DNA of 64,000 bases from positions 186,001 to 250,000 of the forward strand of contig BQUP01000008.1 of the NCBI GenBank assembly GCA_022835595.1, read 5' to 3'. Below the pieces are notes generated by a model. It saw only the letters and a program-made list of their open reading frames with translations. It ran no database searches and had not been told where the DNA came from. The translations under genes and the position numbers were made by a program. Each line of letters starts with the position of its first letter. Positions within the stretch are counted from its first letter, which is position 1. Shown here piece after piece: positions 1 to 12,108 of the stretch. The DNA is from Cystobasidium ongulense. Lineage: Eukaryota; Basidiomycota; Cystobasidiomycetes; Cystobasidiales; Cystobasidiaceae.

Positions 1-2157
1 GCAGCTTTCACTGCTCCTGAACCTATTAGCAATGAGGCTGCCGCTTCGTCAGAGGCTTCGTCTTCATCAGCACCTCCGCCAAGTGAAGATGCTGTCAAAG
101 TAGCCGAATCGACAACAGACAAATTTACCAATCTTCAAGGCAAGATCAATTCGGACATCTATAAAGCTCTCACTCAGCGTCCTTTCAACTTCGAGAAGAT
201 GTCTTCCGTACAAGAAGCAGTTCTCAACCTCCTCCCTGAACTAGCTATTACACCATCGCCTGCGAGAGAAGGCGAAGAAGCCAAAGTTGATGCCAGACCA
301 GATCTACTTGTCAAGGCAAAGACTGGTACAGGAAAGACTGTAGCTTTCCTTGTGCCCGCGCTAGAAGCTCGTTTTAATGACATTGAGCAGGAAAGGCAGA
401 GATTTGTTGAAGCAAACCCAGGGTAAGTTTCCAAATGTTTAGCTCTTTTCTTACTTTGACTGCTTCTAAATAATCCACCTGTCTTATGCAGTGCCGATAA
501 AGGCCTAGTCTCGAAGCACATGGCTCGCTATACCAAAGACACAGTCGGAACAGTCATCCTATCTCCGACTCGTGAACTTGCAACGCAGATCGCCACCGAG
601 GCTGCCAAATTAATGACACACAGCCGAGGCATGGACGTCCGTCTCTTCATCGGAGGTGCTTCAAAAGGCATACAGCTCCGTGATTTCGAACGCTACCGTC
701 GCGATATCATCGTTGCCACACCTGGTCGCATGAAGGATATGCTTACAGTCCCTATGGTCAGACAGCAAGTCGAAAAGGCAAAAGTTCTCGTACTAGATGA
801 GGCGGATACTCTTCTAGATATGGGTTTCAAAGATGATATCGACAAGATCGTATCTGTAATGCCACCAAAGGGAGACAGACAGACTTTCTTATTCTCAGCT
901 ACAGTATCACCTGATATTCGCAAGATCGCAAAGTCAACCCTACGAAAAGATCACAAATTTATAGATTGTGTTCCTGAGAACGAGAGCAACACTCATGCTC
1001 ATATCCCACAATACCACTCTGTCCTACCCTCCGCAGATCAACAATTCGTTCACATTGCTAGATTGTTAGCTCAGGATGCTCTCCTCAATCCTCAAGGTGG
1101 AAAATCTATCATCTTCTTACCTACGACTAAGATGACGGAACTCACTGCTCTACTCGTCAAAGCAATGAGACCTTCTCTACCGTGGGGTATCAAAGGCACC
1201 CGTGTCTTCGAAATGCATTCCAAGAAGACGCAAAGCGCTCGTGATAGAACTGCAGATGAGTTCAGAGCTCAAAAAGGACCTGGATACTCCGTACTGGTCA
1301 CTTCGGACGTCAGCGCCCGTGGCGTGGACTATCCCGGTGTCACACGTGTTATCCAAGTCGGTGTTCCAGGAAGCAAAGATACATATGTCCATCGTGTCGG
1401 ACGAACTGGAAGAGCTGGAAAGTCAGGCAGAGGCGATATCGTTCTCTTACCTTGGGAGGAGAGGTACTTGCAGAGCACGCTCCAGGATGTTCCTCTTCAG
1501 CCAATCGAAGTAGAAGGTCTACAAGGCGATATTGAAAAACTCGCTTCTGAGCTAGATGCCAACCCACCCAAACAGGCACCTCAAGCATTGCCCTCGCGAT
1601 CTCGCTTCGACAGGCGGAGCCCATACCCATCGACGCCTTCTTCGCTACAACACCCCATCTTACCTAGGATTCAAGGCCTAGAGCAACGCATGGCAAACGA
1701 AGTTATTCCTGAAATATCAGAAATAGATGCTAGCGAAGCTTTCGCTTCTCAGCTAGGATTCTACGTCGGTCGTTCACCTGAACTAGGCATGTCTCGCAGT
1801 CAAATCTATGAAGCGCTACAAGATTGGGCTACAGAATCGCTCGGTCTCGCTTCGCCACCTACTGTCTCGATGAAGATGCAACAAATGTTAGGTCTAGGCA
1901 AGCCAAGCAGAGGTGGTAAAATGAGAGGATTCGGTCAAGCTGATGGAAGACGACGTGGTTATGAAGACCTGAGAGCCTCTCGCAGCGATGCGCCTAGAAA
2001 TCCTTTCAGACCATTCCAGGGTAATTCGAGACCCGGACCCGCTGCTTTCAGAGGCGGTCCACCAAGAGACGGTTTCCAACGAAGAGATGGCAACCCTCCA
2101 CGACATAGATCGAATGATCGAAACGATAAACCAAGCAAATTTAGAGTCCCATTCTAG
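1..2157 (+). CDS. MSS116: Mitochondrial-type DEAD-box RNA helicase, 5' partial
   Basis: ATP-dependent RNA helicase, probably acting in mitochondrial group I/II intron splicing and RNA folding. The frame is open at base 1, so the start lies outside the window. One intron runs from about 423 to 491. All superfamily-2 motifs are visible: a Q-motif-like stretch before 199, motif I AKTGTGKT, Ia SPTRELATQ, Ib ATPGRM, II DEAD followed by TLLDMGF, III SAT, V SARGVDYPGV and VI HRVGRTGRAG. The C-terminal tail is rich in Arg, Gly, Asn and Pro (RGG-like), ending KFRVPF, as in RNA-chaperone helicases of the MSS116/CYT-19 group. The Ser/Ala/Pro-rich leader before the Q motif fits a region following a targeting peptide, but that peptide itself is not visible. 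The family call is firm. The exact orthologue (MSS116 rather than another mitochondrial DEAD-box protein) is less so. It converges on ALG12. Confidence 0.88.
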
Positions 2158-2455
2158 AGCTTTTTCCCTTGTTAACTATTCCGTCCTCGATTAGCACTGA
2201 TAGCACTTTCCTTGTGCTTCTAACGAATATCTACCTTGATGTGTTTGTTGAAGTAAACGCATGTATGTGCCACTGGGGTTTAACATTTGTTGTAGAATCA
2301 AATGTACGATCTTGTAGCGCATAGTAAAATCCTGGTCCGCATTAGATGTGAAAACAACTGCAATGACAAACGCACACCTCATTTCCTCTCAATCAACTCA
2401 TTAGGTATTGACTTTTTGATTGTTCTCTTATTGCTTTTGTTGACTAATTCATATA

Positions 2456-4413
2456 CTATACATGTATCCTTGTTTGCTTTCTATTCCGCATGATCCAGAC
2501 TAATTCGTCTAACCGCGGTTGAAGCGGGAGGATCCGTGACACGTACGTTGTAAGGGCTTCCCCTTTTGAGGGCGCAAAGAACGCCCAGTCCCTTTGAAAT
2601 ATTGCCTTCTTGAACTGCGGTATTTGCGACTTTATCCCCGCCCAGCCTCTTATAGCTTGCACAGGTAAGAAGTTCTTTGCGTGTAAGTCTGGTTGGTGAG
2701 TTACGATATAGTCAAATACACTATATTGTCCAGCTGTCTCTAGTGTTTCGTCTTTGCTGATACGTGCTAATGCCGTGTTATGCACCATGTCTGAAATGCC
2801 GTTCATGCGACTATACGCGTTGAGATGGATGGTTGTATTTTGCGGGGTGGCGCCTTCTTCGCGTAATAGAGTATTGAGACGTAGGAGCGAATGCGCTCCT
2901 GGATAGTTGAATGTAGAAATAACAGTTGCCACTAGTGTAAATGCTAAAGAGAAGACACAGACAAGCCGGAAGACCCGTTGTGATAATTTACGATTGATCT
3001 GTCGACTGCAAATTTGTGGACAGTTAGAATTCAAAGCATGTATCTATATACGCAAACATGCGAAGCAAACTTACAGCCGACCAATTGCAGCGAGAGAAAT
3101 GATGTTAAAGGTTGGAATGACGTATGATATGAATCGCCATTCTTTGTGCTTGAGTATGCTCATCACTCCGACGTAGAAGATGAGCGGCGTTGCAAACCTG
3201 CGTGCGATTGGGTTGATATATATACCAGCTAGGAACAGAGGATATGCGAGTTGCATTATCTTGGGCAAGGACACCAGAAAGTAGGTGTACCATGGCGAAA
3301 CCTACACGAGAAGTGATTGAGCATTGACCCCAATGCAGGGTGAAGAAGCGCAACTTACGCCCCAGTTCTCGCTTTTGCCTTCGATAACATTGAAGATCAA
3401 GCTTTGTAGTTCTGGCCAGACTGACGTTTGCCAGAAGTAGGAGTCGATGAATAAAGAAAGACCTGCAAAGCGATAGCTTAACGCTGCAATGCTGCTAAAT
3501 TAGTGTGGAGGGCTCACTAGCACAAGAGATGGCCGTCGAAATGATCGCAAACGACCCTTCAATCCAGTCTACGCGGTCGTGCATCCATGCTTGTATGGCT
3601 AGAGGGGCCATCAATGCCAACAATTCCAGCCGCATCGTGACTGCCAGGCCTGTTAGAAGAGACAAGCCGAGCAACACGTCTGGGCGAGACCACCTCCGGG
3701 TCGTACGCTGCTTTGGTAACAGGATACATGCTATAGCTACTTGAGCTGCGTAGTCAGAAGGGCGTAAGCTTTCTTCAATGGAAGTGAATGGGCAGACTGC
3801 TTACTAGGACCGAAAACAAGCATGTTAGGTACCGTCCGTCCGATCCAAAACATGATATGAAATTGACAGCAGGTCAGGATCAAAAATTGACGCGACAAGC
3901 GGACGTGGAAGACATCTCGTAGCCTCCGAGCGAAGAAGATGAGACAGAGACTGTTTGAGAAAGCTAGTATTGACCGGACTGGCAGGTCGATGTGGAGAGC
4001 ATTAGTCCAAATGTCTTCTTGCCAAAGTAATATTGCAAGAAGACGGCCTACGAGCTATTTGCAAAGCGAGCGGGTTGTACAAGCCTGTCACATCCATGAG
4101 GAGCTTGAAGGGATAGGTTGCAGTTGCAACTGTGAGTGCGCCGATAAATGATCGAGGCACTACACCGGTAAACGTTATGTGGTCATACTGTGTGCAAGAG
4201 AAAGCGTCAGCTCCCACAAATTCAAGCCTGTATGATTTGAGTGTACCGTACACGAGCAACAGCATCGTCCGAGAGGCCCTTTGTCAGGATATCGTAGATA
4301 GCATGCAGGTTCAATGTCTCTTCCACTTTCGAAAAAGGGCATACGAGGACGTGCAGGAGAGCCGTGAGGATAAGCAGGCATTCGCATAGCCTGTCCTCCT
4401 GCGAGAGTGCCAT
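2456..4413 (-). CDS. ALG12: Dol-P-Man:Man7GlcNAc2-PP-Dol alpha-1,6-mannosyltransferase (ALG12)
   Basis: ER membrane mannosyltransferase (GT22) that adds the eighth mannose to the lipid-linked oligosaccharide used for N-glycosylation. The chosen start, MALSQEDRL, is followed by a hydrophobic segment and then KVEETLNLHAIYD. The family hallmarks are present in order over about six exons: YDHITFTGVVPRSFIGAL, the FHIMFWIGRTVPNML block in the next luminal/TM region, HKEWRFISYVIPTFN near 3100-3170, and a C-terminal half with FNYPGAHSLLRLN. Many hydrophobic segments are visible, as expected for a multi-pass GT-C enzyme. It is divergent from DCC1, with about 155 bases between the two start codons, so the two genes probably share a promoter. 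Exon boundaries in the middle (3500-4000) are approximate. Confidence 0.9.
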
Positions 4414-4568
4414 CGACGAAGATGGAAAGAAGCTTGATGCTGTTGGTTGTGTCGAAGCCTGCGGAAAAGAAAGCCGGCCACTGTCGAAGCTGATCGGCAA
4501 TACACAAACTGGAAGCAGAAAGCACGTCCGTCTGCTATTCCATCAACTCGTCAAGTCAACAAAATCCA

Positions 4569-5994
4569 ATGTCCAGGCACACTCTTCGCTATGCTGATGC
4601 TCCCAGCACATCCAGCCAGGTCTCGTACTCGCTCATCGCCCTTCCGCCCGCGTTAGCGAAAGCAGTCAATGAACGCGACTCGAGCAACAATGTTCTGGCG
4701 ACCTTGACCATCAAAGGCCAGCCTGCGGACGAGGCGGTCTTGTGCACGCAAGACGCGACATACAATCTGCGTGCTGTCCAAAGCAGCAACTCCATCCTGA
4801 TATGCGAGGCTAGCACGTCTGCGGCAGGAAGCTCGATGGGCAAGGCTAAAGAGGTCGAAGTAAGGACGACATTGCATCAAACGCTCGAGCTGGATCTTGC
4901 GATACCAAAGCTTGAGAGGATTGGAGACCTGCTGAAAGGTCAAGAATGGAGTCCAGAAGAGGAGGAAGAGGCGACTAGACAGCCAAAGGTCGGCAGTCTA
5001 CACCTGCTCCGGACTAGGTAACCATGCTGAAGCTCGTCCATCGTTCTACAGCGCAGGAAGATCCGCAGATACACAAAAGAAGACGTTCTTGATTTAGTGC
5101 CAGCTAGCGACCAGCAAATAACTTGGGCGATGCAGGAACGTCGTGTGCTTTCGGTTGACGGTAAGTTTTGCTTAATATGTTCACATCGCTCTGTGGCTCA
5201 CGCGTCAAGTACCGCTTCCCAGGCTATTGCAGGCCCATAACGCGCAATGATCTCTCATCTCTGCTCAAGAACATACTCACTACCCTCACTTTGCTATCAA
5301 TGGCCCCAGACTGGGTCTCTTTGTCGGGGCTGGCGGATAGTCTGTCCAAAGATGATGCTATACCTCACGAAGTGACGGAGCAATTGTTAGACTGGTTCGG
5401 CAAGAATCTAGGACAGGGAAAGTGGAAGTTAGAGGTGTCAGAGATTGTGAAAGAGATAGGCAAAGCGACGCTTAGCCAGGGAAAGGTTTGTTACAAGTAA
5501 ACATCGGTCGCACGTGACTTGCTATAGACTGAACCTCCGTGTCTGATGCAGAACAAACCGGTGCAGCTTAGCAGCTTTACAACCTCTTGGAAAGAAAGTG
5601 TTGGCGAGCAATTTTCTCACTTGTGTGATCTAGAAAGTCTCAAGGTAAGCAATCCGCCGAGCGTCTATTACATTTGGCCATATGGTATAACAGAGAGGAT
5701 GACACTTGACTCACGCAATTTCCAATCTGGCAGGGTTTCTACCTCTTGACACCTGCGAAAGGACCTCAAGAAGCAACAGTGATGTACTTCCCAGCTTCAG
5801 ACTTACCCTTGGATCCAGCATCACGCTTTAGCGAGCTATTCTCCGTCAAGCCACGGTGGCGGATGGACGAAATAGCGCCCTTCTTGCAGGATTTGGCAGT
5901 AGACAGCAAGAAGAGGGATGCTTTGACATTGAAATTCACCAGAAAGTTCAAGGGCGATGATGGACAGACTTGCTACACAGCTCGAGGGAAGTAG
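4569..5994 (+). CDS. DCC1: Sister chromatid cohesion protein DCC1 (alternative clamp loader subunit)
   Basis: Subunit of the Ctf18-Ctf8-Dcc1 replication factor C variant that loads or unloads PCNA and supports cohesion. The first exon (from MSRHTLRYADAPS) carries the family motif DEAVLCTQDATYNLRAVQSS followed by NSILIC, matching the DCC1 N-terminal domain. Later exons encode the winged-helix half, with a C-terminal segment RWRMDEIAPFLQDL followed by a basic KFTRKF tail and a Tyr/Arg ending, as in DSCC1 proteins. Several short introns separate the exons (around 5000-5060, 5160-5220, 5490-5550, 5645-5735). Divergently paired with ALG12. The following RRP42 gene begins about 125 bases after the stop. 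Confidence 0.88.
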
Positions 5995-6120
5995 TGTGAT
6001 TGTATCTTATAGCATGAATAGTTGGCTTCGATCAGCCTCCAAAATTCAAAGCCGTTCTTTGATTTCACTATGCTTCTTGCTCTTCGACTTGTACACCTCG
6101 AGACATACGCTCATTCGAAC

Positions 6121-7339
6121 ATGGCTGCTCTCATATCACCGCCAGAGCTGCAGTACACGACAGAAGCTCTGCTTTCAGGCAGACGCAGCGACGGTCGCAC
6201 GTTACTGCAATTTCGCGATGTGAATGTTGCGACTGGCGTCCTTGCACAGACATTCGGCAGCGCAAGAGTTAGCTGTGCTGGAACGGATGTCATTGTCGGT
6301 ATCAAGCTCGAGACTGGTGCTGCCGACAGCGATGAAAGACTGCAGGTCACAGTAGAGCTGTAAGTTTTGGACGTGGAATTGGCACAATCGGATCAACCGC
6401 ATTGCAAGACAAGCACTTCCAGTTAGAGCTATACTGACCTATCCTTCCCAGGTCTCAAAACGCCCTTCAGTCTCTACCGTCCGACCCTACGCTCAACCTC
6501 ACCTCGCATGCGCTTGAACTCATTTCACACCTCTCCTCACATTCGCAATTGAACATTATACCAGGAAGCAAATGCTGGCACATGCAATTGCACGCTACTT
6601 TCCTTTCGGTTGGAGGTGGAGGCAATCTGCACGATACGATGAGTATGGCTATTCGTAGCGCGTTATACGATCTTAAAATCCCCCGTACAAGACCAGTAGC
6701 TTACATGGAAAGTGGTACACAAGGCAAAGCCGCCGGAGACGACGATGATGGAGAAGATGTTGGAATGAAGGCTCTACTAAAAGGAAGAAAGGGAACAAAG
6801 ACGCAGCAAGATAAACAAGCTGCGGCAGCGGACTTTGAACTGCTTGACTACGAAGCCGATACTGGAGAAGCTTTAAAAGATAGGGACATTCTTCCTGTCA
6901 CAGTGACTTTATACATCGTAAGTCGGAAAATTGAGATGGCTACGAAATGAGCACCTCGACTGACATATCTTCCGTTCCAGACTCCCAAATCACAGCAACC
7001 TTTCCTCGATGCCACCCTTTTCGAGTCATATTCAGCACCGACTCGTCTTGTCTGCACATTCTCAGGCGGTCCTGATGGAGAGATCAGAGGTTTAAAGCAA
7101 GACATTCCAGATGGCTGCGCTTCGTCCGAACCAAATGAGGTGCCCTTCGATCGTATCGACCACATAATCGATGTGAGTTCGCAGACTAAACTGAAACGTG
7201 CGTAGGGATTGCCAGTCTAACCCGATCCGCTTCTCAGATTGCCGCAAACGTCGCTTCAGACCTAGCTCAAAATCTCAACGAACGCCTCAAGGATCCGAAG
7301 ACCAAGCAGACAGGAGTTCGCTTAGGCGCCTTCCCATAG
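6121..7339 (+). CDS. RRP42: Exosome complex component RRP42 (RNase PH-like)
   Basis: Non-catalytic RNase PH-type subunit of the six-membered ring of the RNA exosome, acting in 3'-5' RNA processing and decay in nucleus and cytoplasm. Near the N-terminus the protein reads SGRRSDGRTLLQFRDV, then GSARVSCAGTDVIVGIKLE, the typical RNase PH ring fold signature of RRP42/EXOSC7. A variable acidic and lysine-rich insertion (GDDDDGEDVGMK and following, about 6730-6830) precedes DRDILPVTVTLYI, where the fold resumes. The last exon ends KQTGVRLGAFP. Four exons separated by short introns near 6363, 6917 and 7173. RRP42 fits better than RRP45 or RRP43 because of the N-terminal motif, but a related ring subunit is not fully excluded. 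Confidence 0.85.
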
Positions 7340-7492
7340 ACAGCTTCAAGTGATGATTAACAGGTCACCTGTCGCTTATTTTCCGGTCTGATTTATTGCT
7401 GGACTGAAGTATAATACAAGTGGGATGCAGTGACTTCGGATGACAAGAAAGTCTACAACAACACGAGGAAGTCCTAAATTGACGGAAAGTCC

Positions 7493-9216
7493 TTACTGTC
7501 CAGTCACGGCGTGCCAGACGTTCAGTGCAAGGCAGACGATCATAATGACGACTCCCATGCACAATAGTATACGAGCACACGTGCGGGCTCCGCGCCATTC
7601 ACTCTCAGGGAATAGCTTGAGGTAGAACAAGGCAGGAAGGATGAAGGATATCGTTGTAGAGCCCGTCGAGCCGATTATGCCCAAGACGAGTGCCAAATGG
7701 TCTACATTCATGCTTATCATGAAAGTCACGAATAACAAGATGGTTGTGAGAAGAATGTGCTTCACAGGAGTGTCTGGCGTTGCAGCGAGATGTTGTAGCG
7801 AATTGCGAGCAGGAAGTATTTGTAGAGGGTACCTGAAAATAAATTGCCTTCAGCAAGTATTACGCTAGAGATCAATATGCAATGGTCGCTTACCCGAACA
7901 AAACGCAGAGGACAATGCCGAAGCGGCAGATGTTGATGAATGTACTGTCGTGATAAGCCGACAGGATATTTGATGGGGTCTGTTGCACAATCCTGTCAGT
8001 GATTGCCATAATAATGAGCCAACGTGGGACGGCGGGCGTTCTTACCTTCTCGCCGAAAGTGAGATACCCTAGCAGACCAACGAGCTCATAGATGACTGCC
8101 GCCGATCTGAAACCTAGTAATCAGTTTGATGCGGTCCGATATATGCGCGATAAACACTAACCCAATTGAAACCCCGGTCACGATATTCATTCGGGTCTTG
8201 GTATTCTCTAACAGCTCGTTGTAGCAACTGAAGAGGTTCTGTGCGCACGTAAAGGCGAAGACGTATACTGGTAAATTCGCTATACTCTTCGAGCTGAAGG
8301 CAAAAAGGTGTGTAGGAGCAGAAGGATCGAGACCACTGCGGTCGAAGAATTTGTAGATCACAACTATGACAAGATTGAAAGCTGCGACGACGGCAATGTA
8401 TGAAGTAAACCGAAGAGAATTGAGGTGTCGCATATAGCAGAGTGGCGAGAGGACAGCCATGCTGAAGGTGATCCACAAGTGTCGGTCCAGTAGCCAGTCG
8501 GGTGGGTCCTGGTCAAACGACTTGACAACTCTTGGCATCAGACTGCCGATGATTATAAGATAGCTTGTAGCTACGCCTAAGGTTGGGAACCGGTCAGTAC
8601 CGAGAAAATTACACAGAAAGCAGAGGAGCGTACCTGCGCATTTGATAGCAATCGCCGAGTCGAACAGAATTCCGGCTTTGGGATATGTGATATCCGCTAA
8701 TGCAGCGAACGACGAACTTCTTGCCGGTTTGACGTGTGTAGCGGCACGGGAGAGGAAATGTAGACCAAGCCATGACATGCAGCCGCACAAGAGTATAAGG
8801 AACCCTCCCGGCAAAGCGCCACAGGAAGCGACAGAGTACGGCATTGATAGCATTCCAGTACCAAGAATGGTATTGCATACTGGTAACAGAGGACCAGGGG
8901 TCAGTACGACATAACTTTGAAAGCAAGACATTGCCGTGGTGGTAGGTTGAAAAGCCTACAGTTGCTGATGCAGGACGCTAAGCTAGCCTTGCCGTGAACT
9001 GAAAGGAGAGTAAGGCATACAATAGTAGGGTAGAGCAGAGCACAAAAGTCAGACGAGGTGCATCAGCATACTGTACATGGGCAATGTGCCTCATTGCCAC
9101 GAACCTCCCTTGAAGAGCAGACTGCTATGCTCTCCATTTCCGGGCTCATAGTGATCAGCATCTTCGCCGTCTGCAGTCCCGCTGCCTGGAAGTGACTGGT
9201 ATGTAGCCTCAGCCAT
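7493..9216 (-). CDS. Vacuolar amino-acid transporter, AVT5/6/7-like (AAAP family)
   Basis: Multi-pass amino-acid/H+ transporter expected in the vacuolar membrane. The start is ATG at 9214-9216, giving MAEATYQSLPGSG, an acidic cytosolic leader ending SLLFKG. Splicing through a small middle exon gives GKASLASCISNLCNTILGTG, the family's first-helix signature, followed by MLSMPYSVASCGALPGG. At least eight hydrophobic segments follow, ending with HILLTTILLFVTFMIS and LGIIGSTGSTTISFILPALF, the conserved last helices. About seven exons. A longer open frame begins at 8931, but the spliced N-terminus fits the family much better. Divergent from CSN5 with 217 bases between the starts. The specific AVT orthologue and substrate cannot be told from sequence alone. 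Confidence 0.85.
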
Positions 9217-9433
9217 CGTAGCGAGTGTGCCTGTTCGCCGTGCTGTTGTCGTTGCTGTAATATCAGTTGTCCTGAGGTCAACCTGCCCGACAGCTGGACG
9301 TGATCGAGGCGGTCGTTGATCTGCCAGGCCAGTTGCATTGTTTTTGCTTTCTAACTCTTCTTCGTACTTGCCAATCTCTAAGTTTTCGATTCTGTTCCTC
9401 TAGCAGAGGCTAAAGCTCCTCGACCTGCTCACC

Positions 9434-10843
9434 ATGAGCTCGGAGATCGCTCAGACCACCTGGGAGCTGAACAACTCCATCAGTACAGTAGACGAGGTGT
9501 ACAAATACGATAGCGAAGCACAACGAGCTATACTTCGAGAAAGCCCATGGAGGAAAGATCCTCACCACTTCAAGCATGTCAGAGTGTCCGCTGTCGCCCT
9601 TGTCAAGATGGTCACGCACGCGCGCTCTGGAGGCGCATACGAGATCATGGGCCTCATGCAAGGCAAGATAGAAGGAGATACCTTCGTAGTGATGGATGCT
9701 TTCGCTCTGCCTGTTACTGGTACAGAAACTCGTGTCAATGCTGGTCACGAAGCTGAAGAATACATGGTCCAGTACCTCACGAGCTCTCAGGAGGTAAGAC
9801 CTGTATGACGCGGCTTGTAAAGTCTTAGCTGACACTTATACACAGGTCTCGCGCAAAGAGAATATCGTCGGATGGTACCATTCCCACCCGGGCTACGGAT
9901 GTTGGTTGTCTGGTATCGATGTGTCAACTCAAATGCTTCAACAATCATTTAGTGAACCCTTCCTCGCCGTGGTCATTGATCCAAACCGAACGATATCAGC
10001 TGGCAAAGTCGATATCGGCGCTTTCCGTACATACCCTGAAGTAAGTTCTGACTGTTTAATTTGACTAAAACTCGAGAGGAGTGCCTTGTATTGATGACGG
10101 CCGCAACTTTCAGAACTACACGCCACCTAATGCGCAGGCTTCCGAGTATCAGTCAATACCGCTTAACAAGATTGAAGACTTTGGTGTCCATGCATCTCGC
10201 TACTATCCTTTGGACGTCTCCTTCTTCAAGTCGAGTCTAGATACGCAGCTTTTGGAGCTACTTTGGAACAAGTACTGGGTGATGACACTATCTCAATCTC
10301 CCCTCATTTCGGTGAGTTCATAGGATCACAATGATGCCCATCGCAAGTTCAGTATTGACCCATACCTATGTTACGTGTAGAATCGGGCCTACACGACTTC
10401 GCAGATCAGCGATCTAACAGAGAAGCTAAACCGAGCCGAAGGATCCGTGAGCCAACGGGCGCCGCTGTCAGTGCTGGTACCAGAACTGTCCAAAGGAAAC
10501 TCACAACCAGGCAATCAGGCCGCATATTCAAATAGCAAAGGCAAAGAGGTTGCTGAATTCGTTCAAGCAAATTCTCTAGCTGGACCAGAGGCTGAATCAG
10601 CATTAGCGAAGGTCGTAAAGGATGCCAACAAGATCACAGCTGAATGTCAGCATGGCATGATGTGAGTAATGCTCAGAGGACTTGGCCTCCACTTCGAGCT
10701 AATAAAATTCTCAACTCGATAGGGCGCAAGTTCTCAAAGATATGATGTTCAACAAGTCGTCTGAGCCAGTAGCGCGAACTCAAGATGGTAGAGTACTTTT
10801 AGATCCTAGACTACAGTCATCAGTGCAAGGCGCGCTACTATAA
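9434..10843 (+). CDS. RRI1: COP9 signalosome subunit 5, JAMM deneddylase
   Basis: Zinc metalloprotease that removes NEDD8 from cullins as the catalytic subunit of the COP9 signalosome (CSN5/JAB1/RRI1). The MPN+ domain runs from [16 protein letters not shown], and the [12 protein letters not shown] stretch supplies the upstream Glu. The next exon carries the complete JAMM motif [14 protein letters not shown] with both His residues, Ser and Asp, so the enzyme looks active. The [20 protein letters not shown] region and the C-terminal helical part typical of CSN5 follow over three further exons, ending with a short SSVQGALL tail. The start context accATGa is good. Introns lie near 9794-9846, 10040-10113, 10311-10380 and 10661-10722. 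It shares its upstream region with the AVT-like transporter. Confidence 0.93.
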
Positions 10844-11255
10844 ACGTAAACAATCGGTTGGTATCATTGCAAAGTTAGAGAATTTCCCCGCTAAAGTAAA
10901 TTGGCCTTTGAGTTGGGACTGATTCTAGACCGGCATCTTTTCAGTCTCCTTCCTGTAGCTATAGAATGAGTGAATCAGATTTCTGTCACAGTAAAAGCGG
11001 TTCTTCGCCCAGGTACGCGGTCTCGCTCGATGACGCGCTCGCTTTATTTTCTGCCGCCGATTCGTGGCGGAACAAAACTAGCAGCTGTAATGAAGATGCT
11101 AGCAGTAAAACCAATTGTTTCGCAGTCTTCGCGTGCTCTATCAGCTTCTGTCATGTCGGTCGCCCAAGCGTAATCCGATCGCCTACTTTGTCCTGCGAGG
11201 TCGACACAGCGTGCTGCTTGTTCTGACACCACGACAGCATTACAGTTCAGTCAAG
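10844..11255. other. Intergenic, CSN5 3' region and MMS2 upstream region
   Basis: Holds the CSN5 3' untranslated part and the MMS2 promoter. Short open frames occur on both strands, but none shows a recognisable protein pattern or splice structure. Confidence 0.5.
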
Positions 11256-12108
11256 ATGGCAAAAGGTCAGTACTTGATATATAACGAGCTCTGTCCAGGC
11301 TGACAAGCGTACTGCTCCTGTTCTGCTCTCCATGGCTCACTTGTAAAACGCTCCGAACGAACGCACCCTTCAATCGATTACGCGACACAACCATCTATCT
11401 GCTATATTGTTGTGCACGCTGGGATCATGCAGTACCGCGCAATTTCCGTCTCATGGACGAGCTGGAGAAAGGCGAGAAAGGTGGTGATGGCGGTGACGGT
11501 TGTGAGTGCCGCTCTTACCAGCTCGAAAGGCACGAATGCCGCAAGTTATCTGATCACCCGTTCAAAATGGCATGCAACGATAGTCTGTTCATATGGTCTG
11601 GTGGACGGCGAGGACCTCTCAATGACGAATTGGAACGGTACCATTCTCGGACCTCCCCATGTAAGCTTCGTTGGGTATCGGTCTTGGAGAACTGGTCTGA
11701 CTAGCCCAACCTCTCTGTCCAGTCCGTACACGAGAACCGCATTTACTCACTCTCCATCGAATGCACGGCTTCATATCCTGATACCCCACCCAACGTCAAG
11801 TTCATCAGCAAAATAAATCTCCCAGCTGTGGGACCCGATGGCACCGTACGCATAGAGGCTCTCCGAGTCTATCGGGCCAAAAACATTGACGTATGATTCC
11901 CTCGCACAGGTCAGCTTCGCTAAGATTCCAGCTCTCTCGCAATGGAGACGTGAATTAACAATCCAGGACATTCTCGTCGCTATCAGAAGGTGCGCCTAGT
12001 ATTCGAAGATCTCGGTGGTTTTGACTGATCTCACTCGATGTATGCAGGTCCATGGCGGAGCCTAACAATAAGAAACTACCACAACCTGCCGAAGGAACAG
12101 AGTACTGA
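11256..12108 (+). CDS. MMS2: Ubiquitin-conjugating enzyme variant MMS2/UEV1
   Basis: Catalytically inactive E2 variant that pairs with UBC13 to build K63-linked ubiquitin chains in error-free post-replication repair. Five introns break the gene. Spliced, it starts MAKVPRNFRLMDELEKGEKG, then CSYGLVDGEDLSMTNWNGTI, LGPPHSVHENRIYSLSIEC, YPDTPPNVKFISKINLP, and ends NNKKLPQPAEGTEY, all close to MMS2/UEV1. The first exon codes for only three full residues (donor right after ATGGCAAAAG), so a search for long open frames misses the true start. As in other UEVs, no active-site Cys is present at the E2 position. About 138 residues, the normal size. Confidence 0.93.
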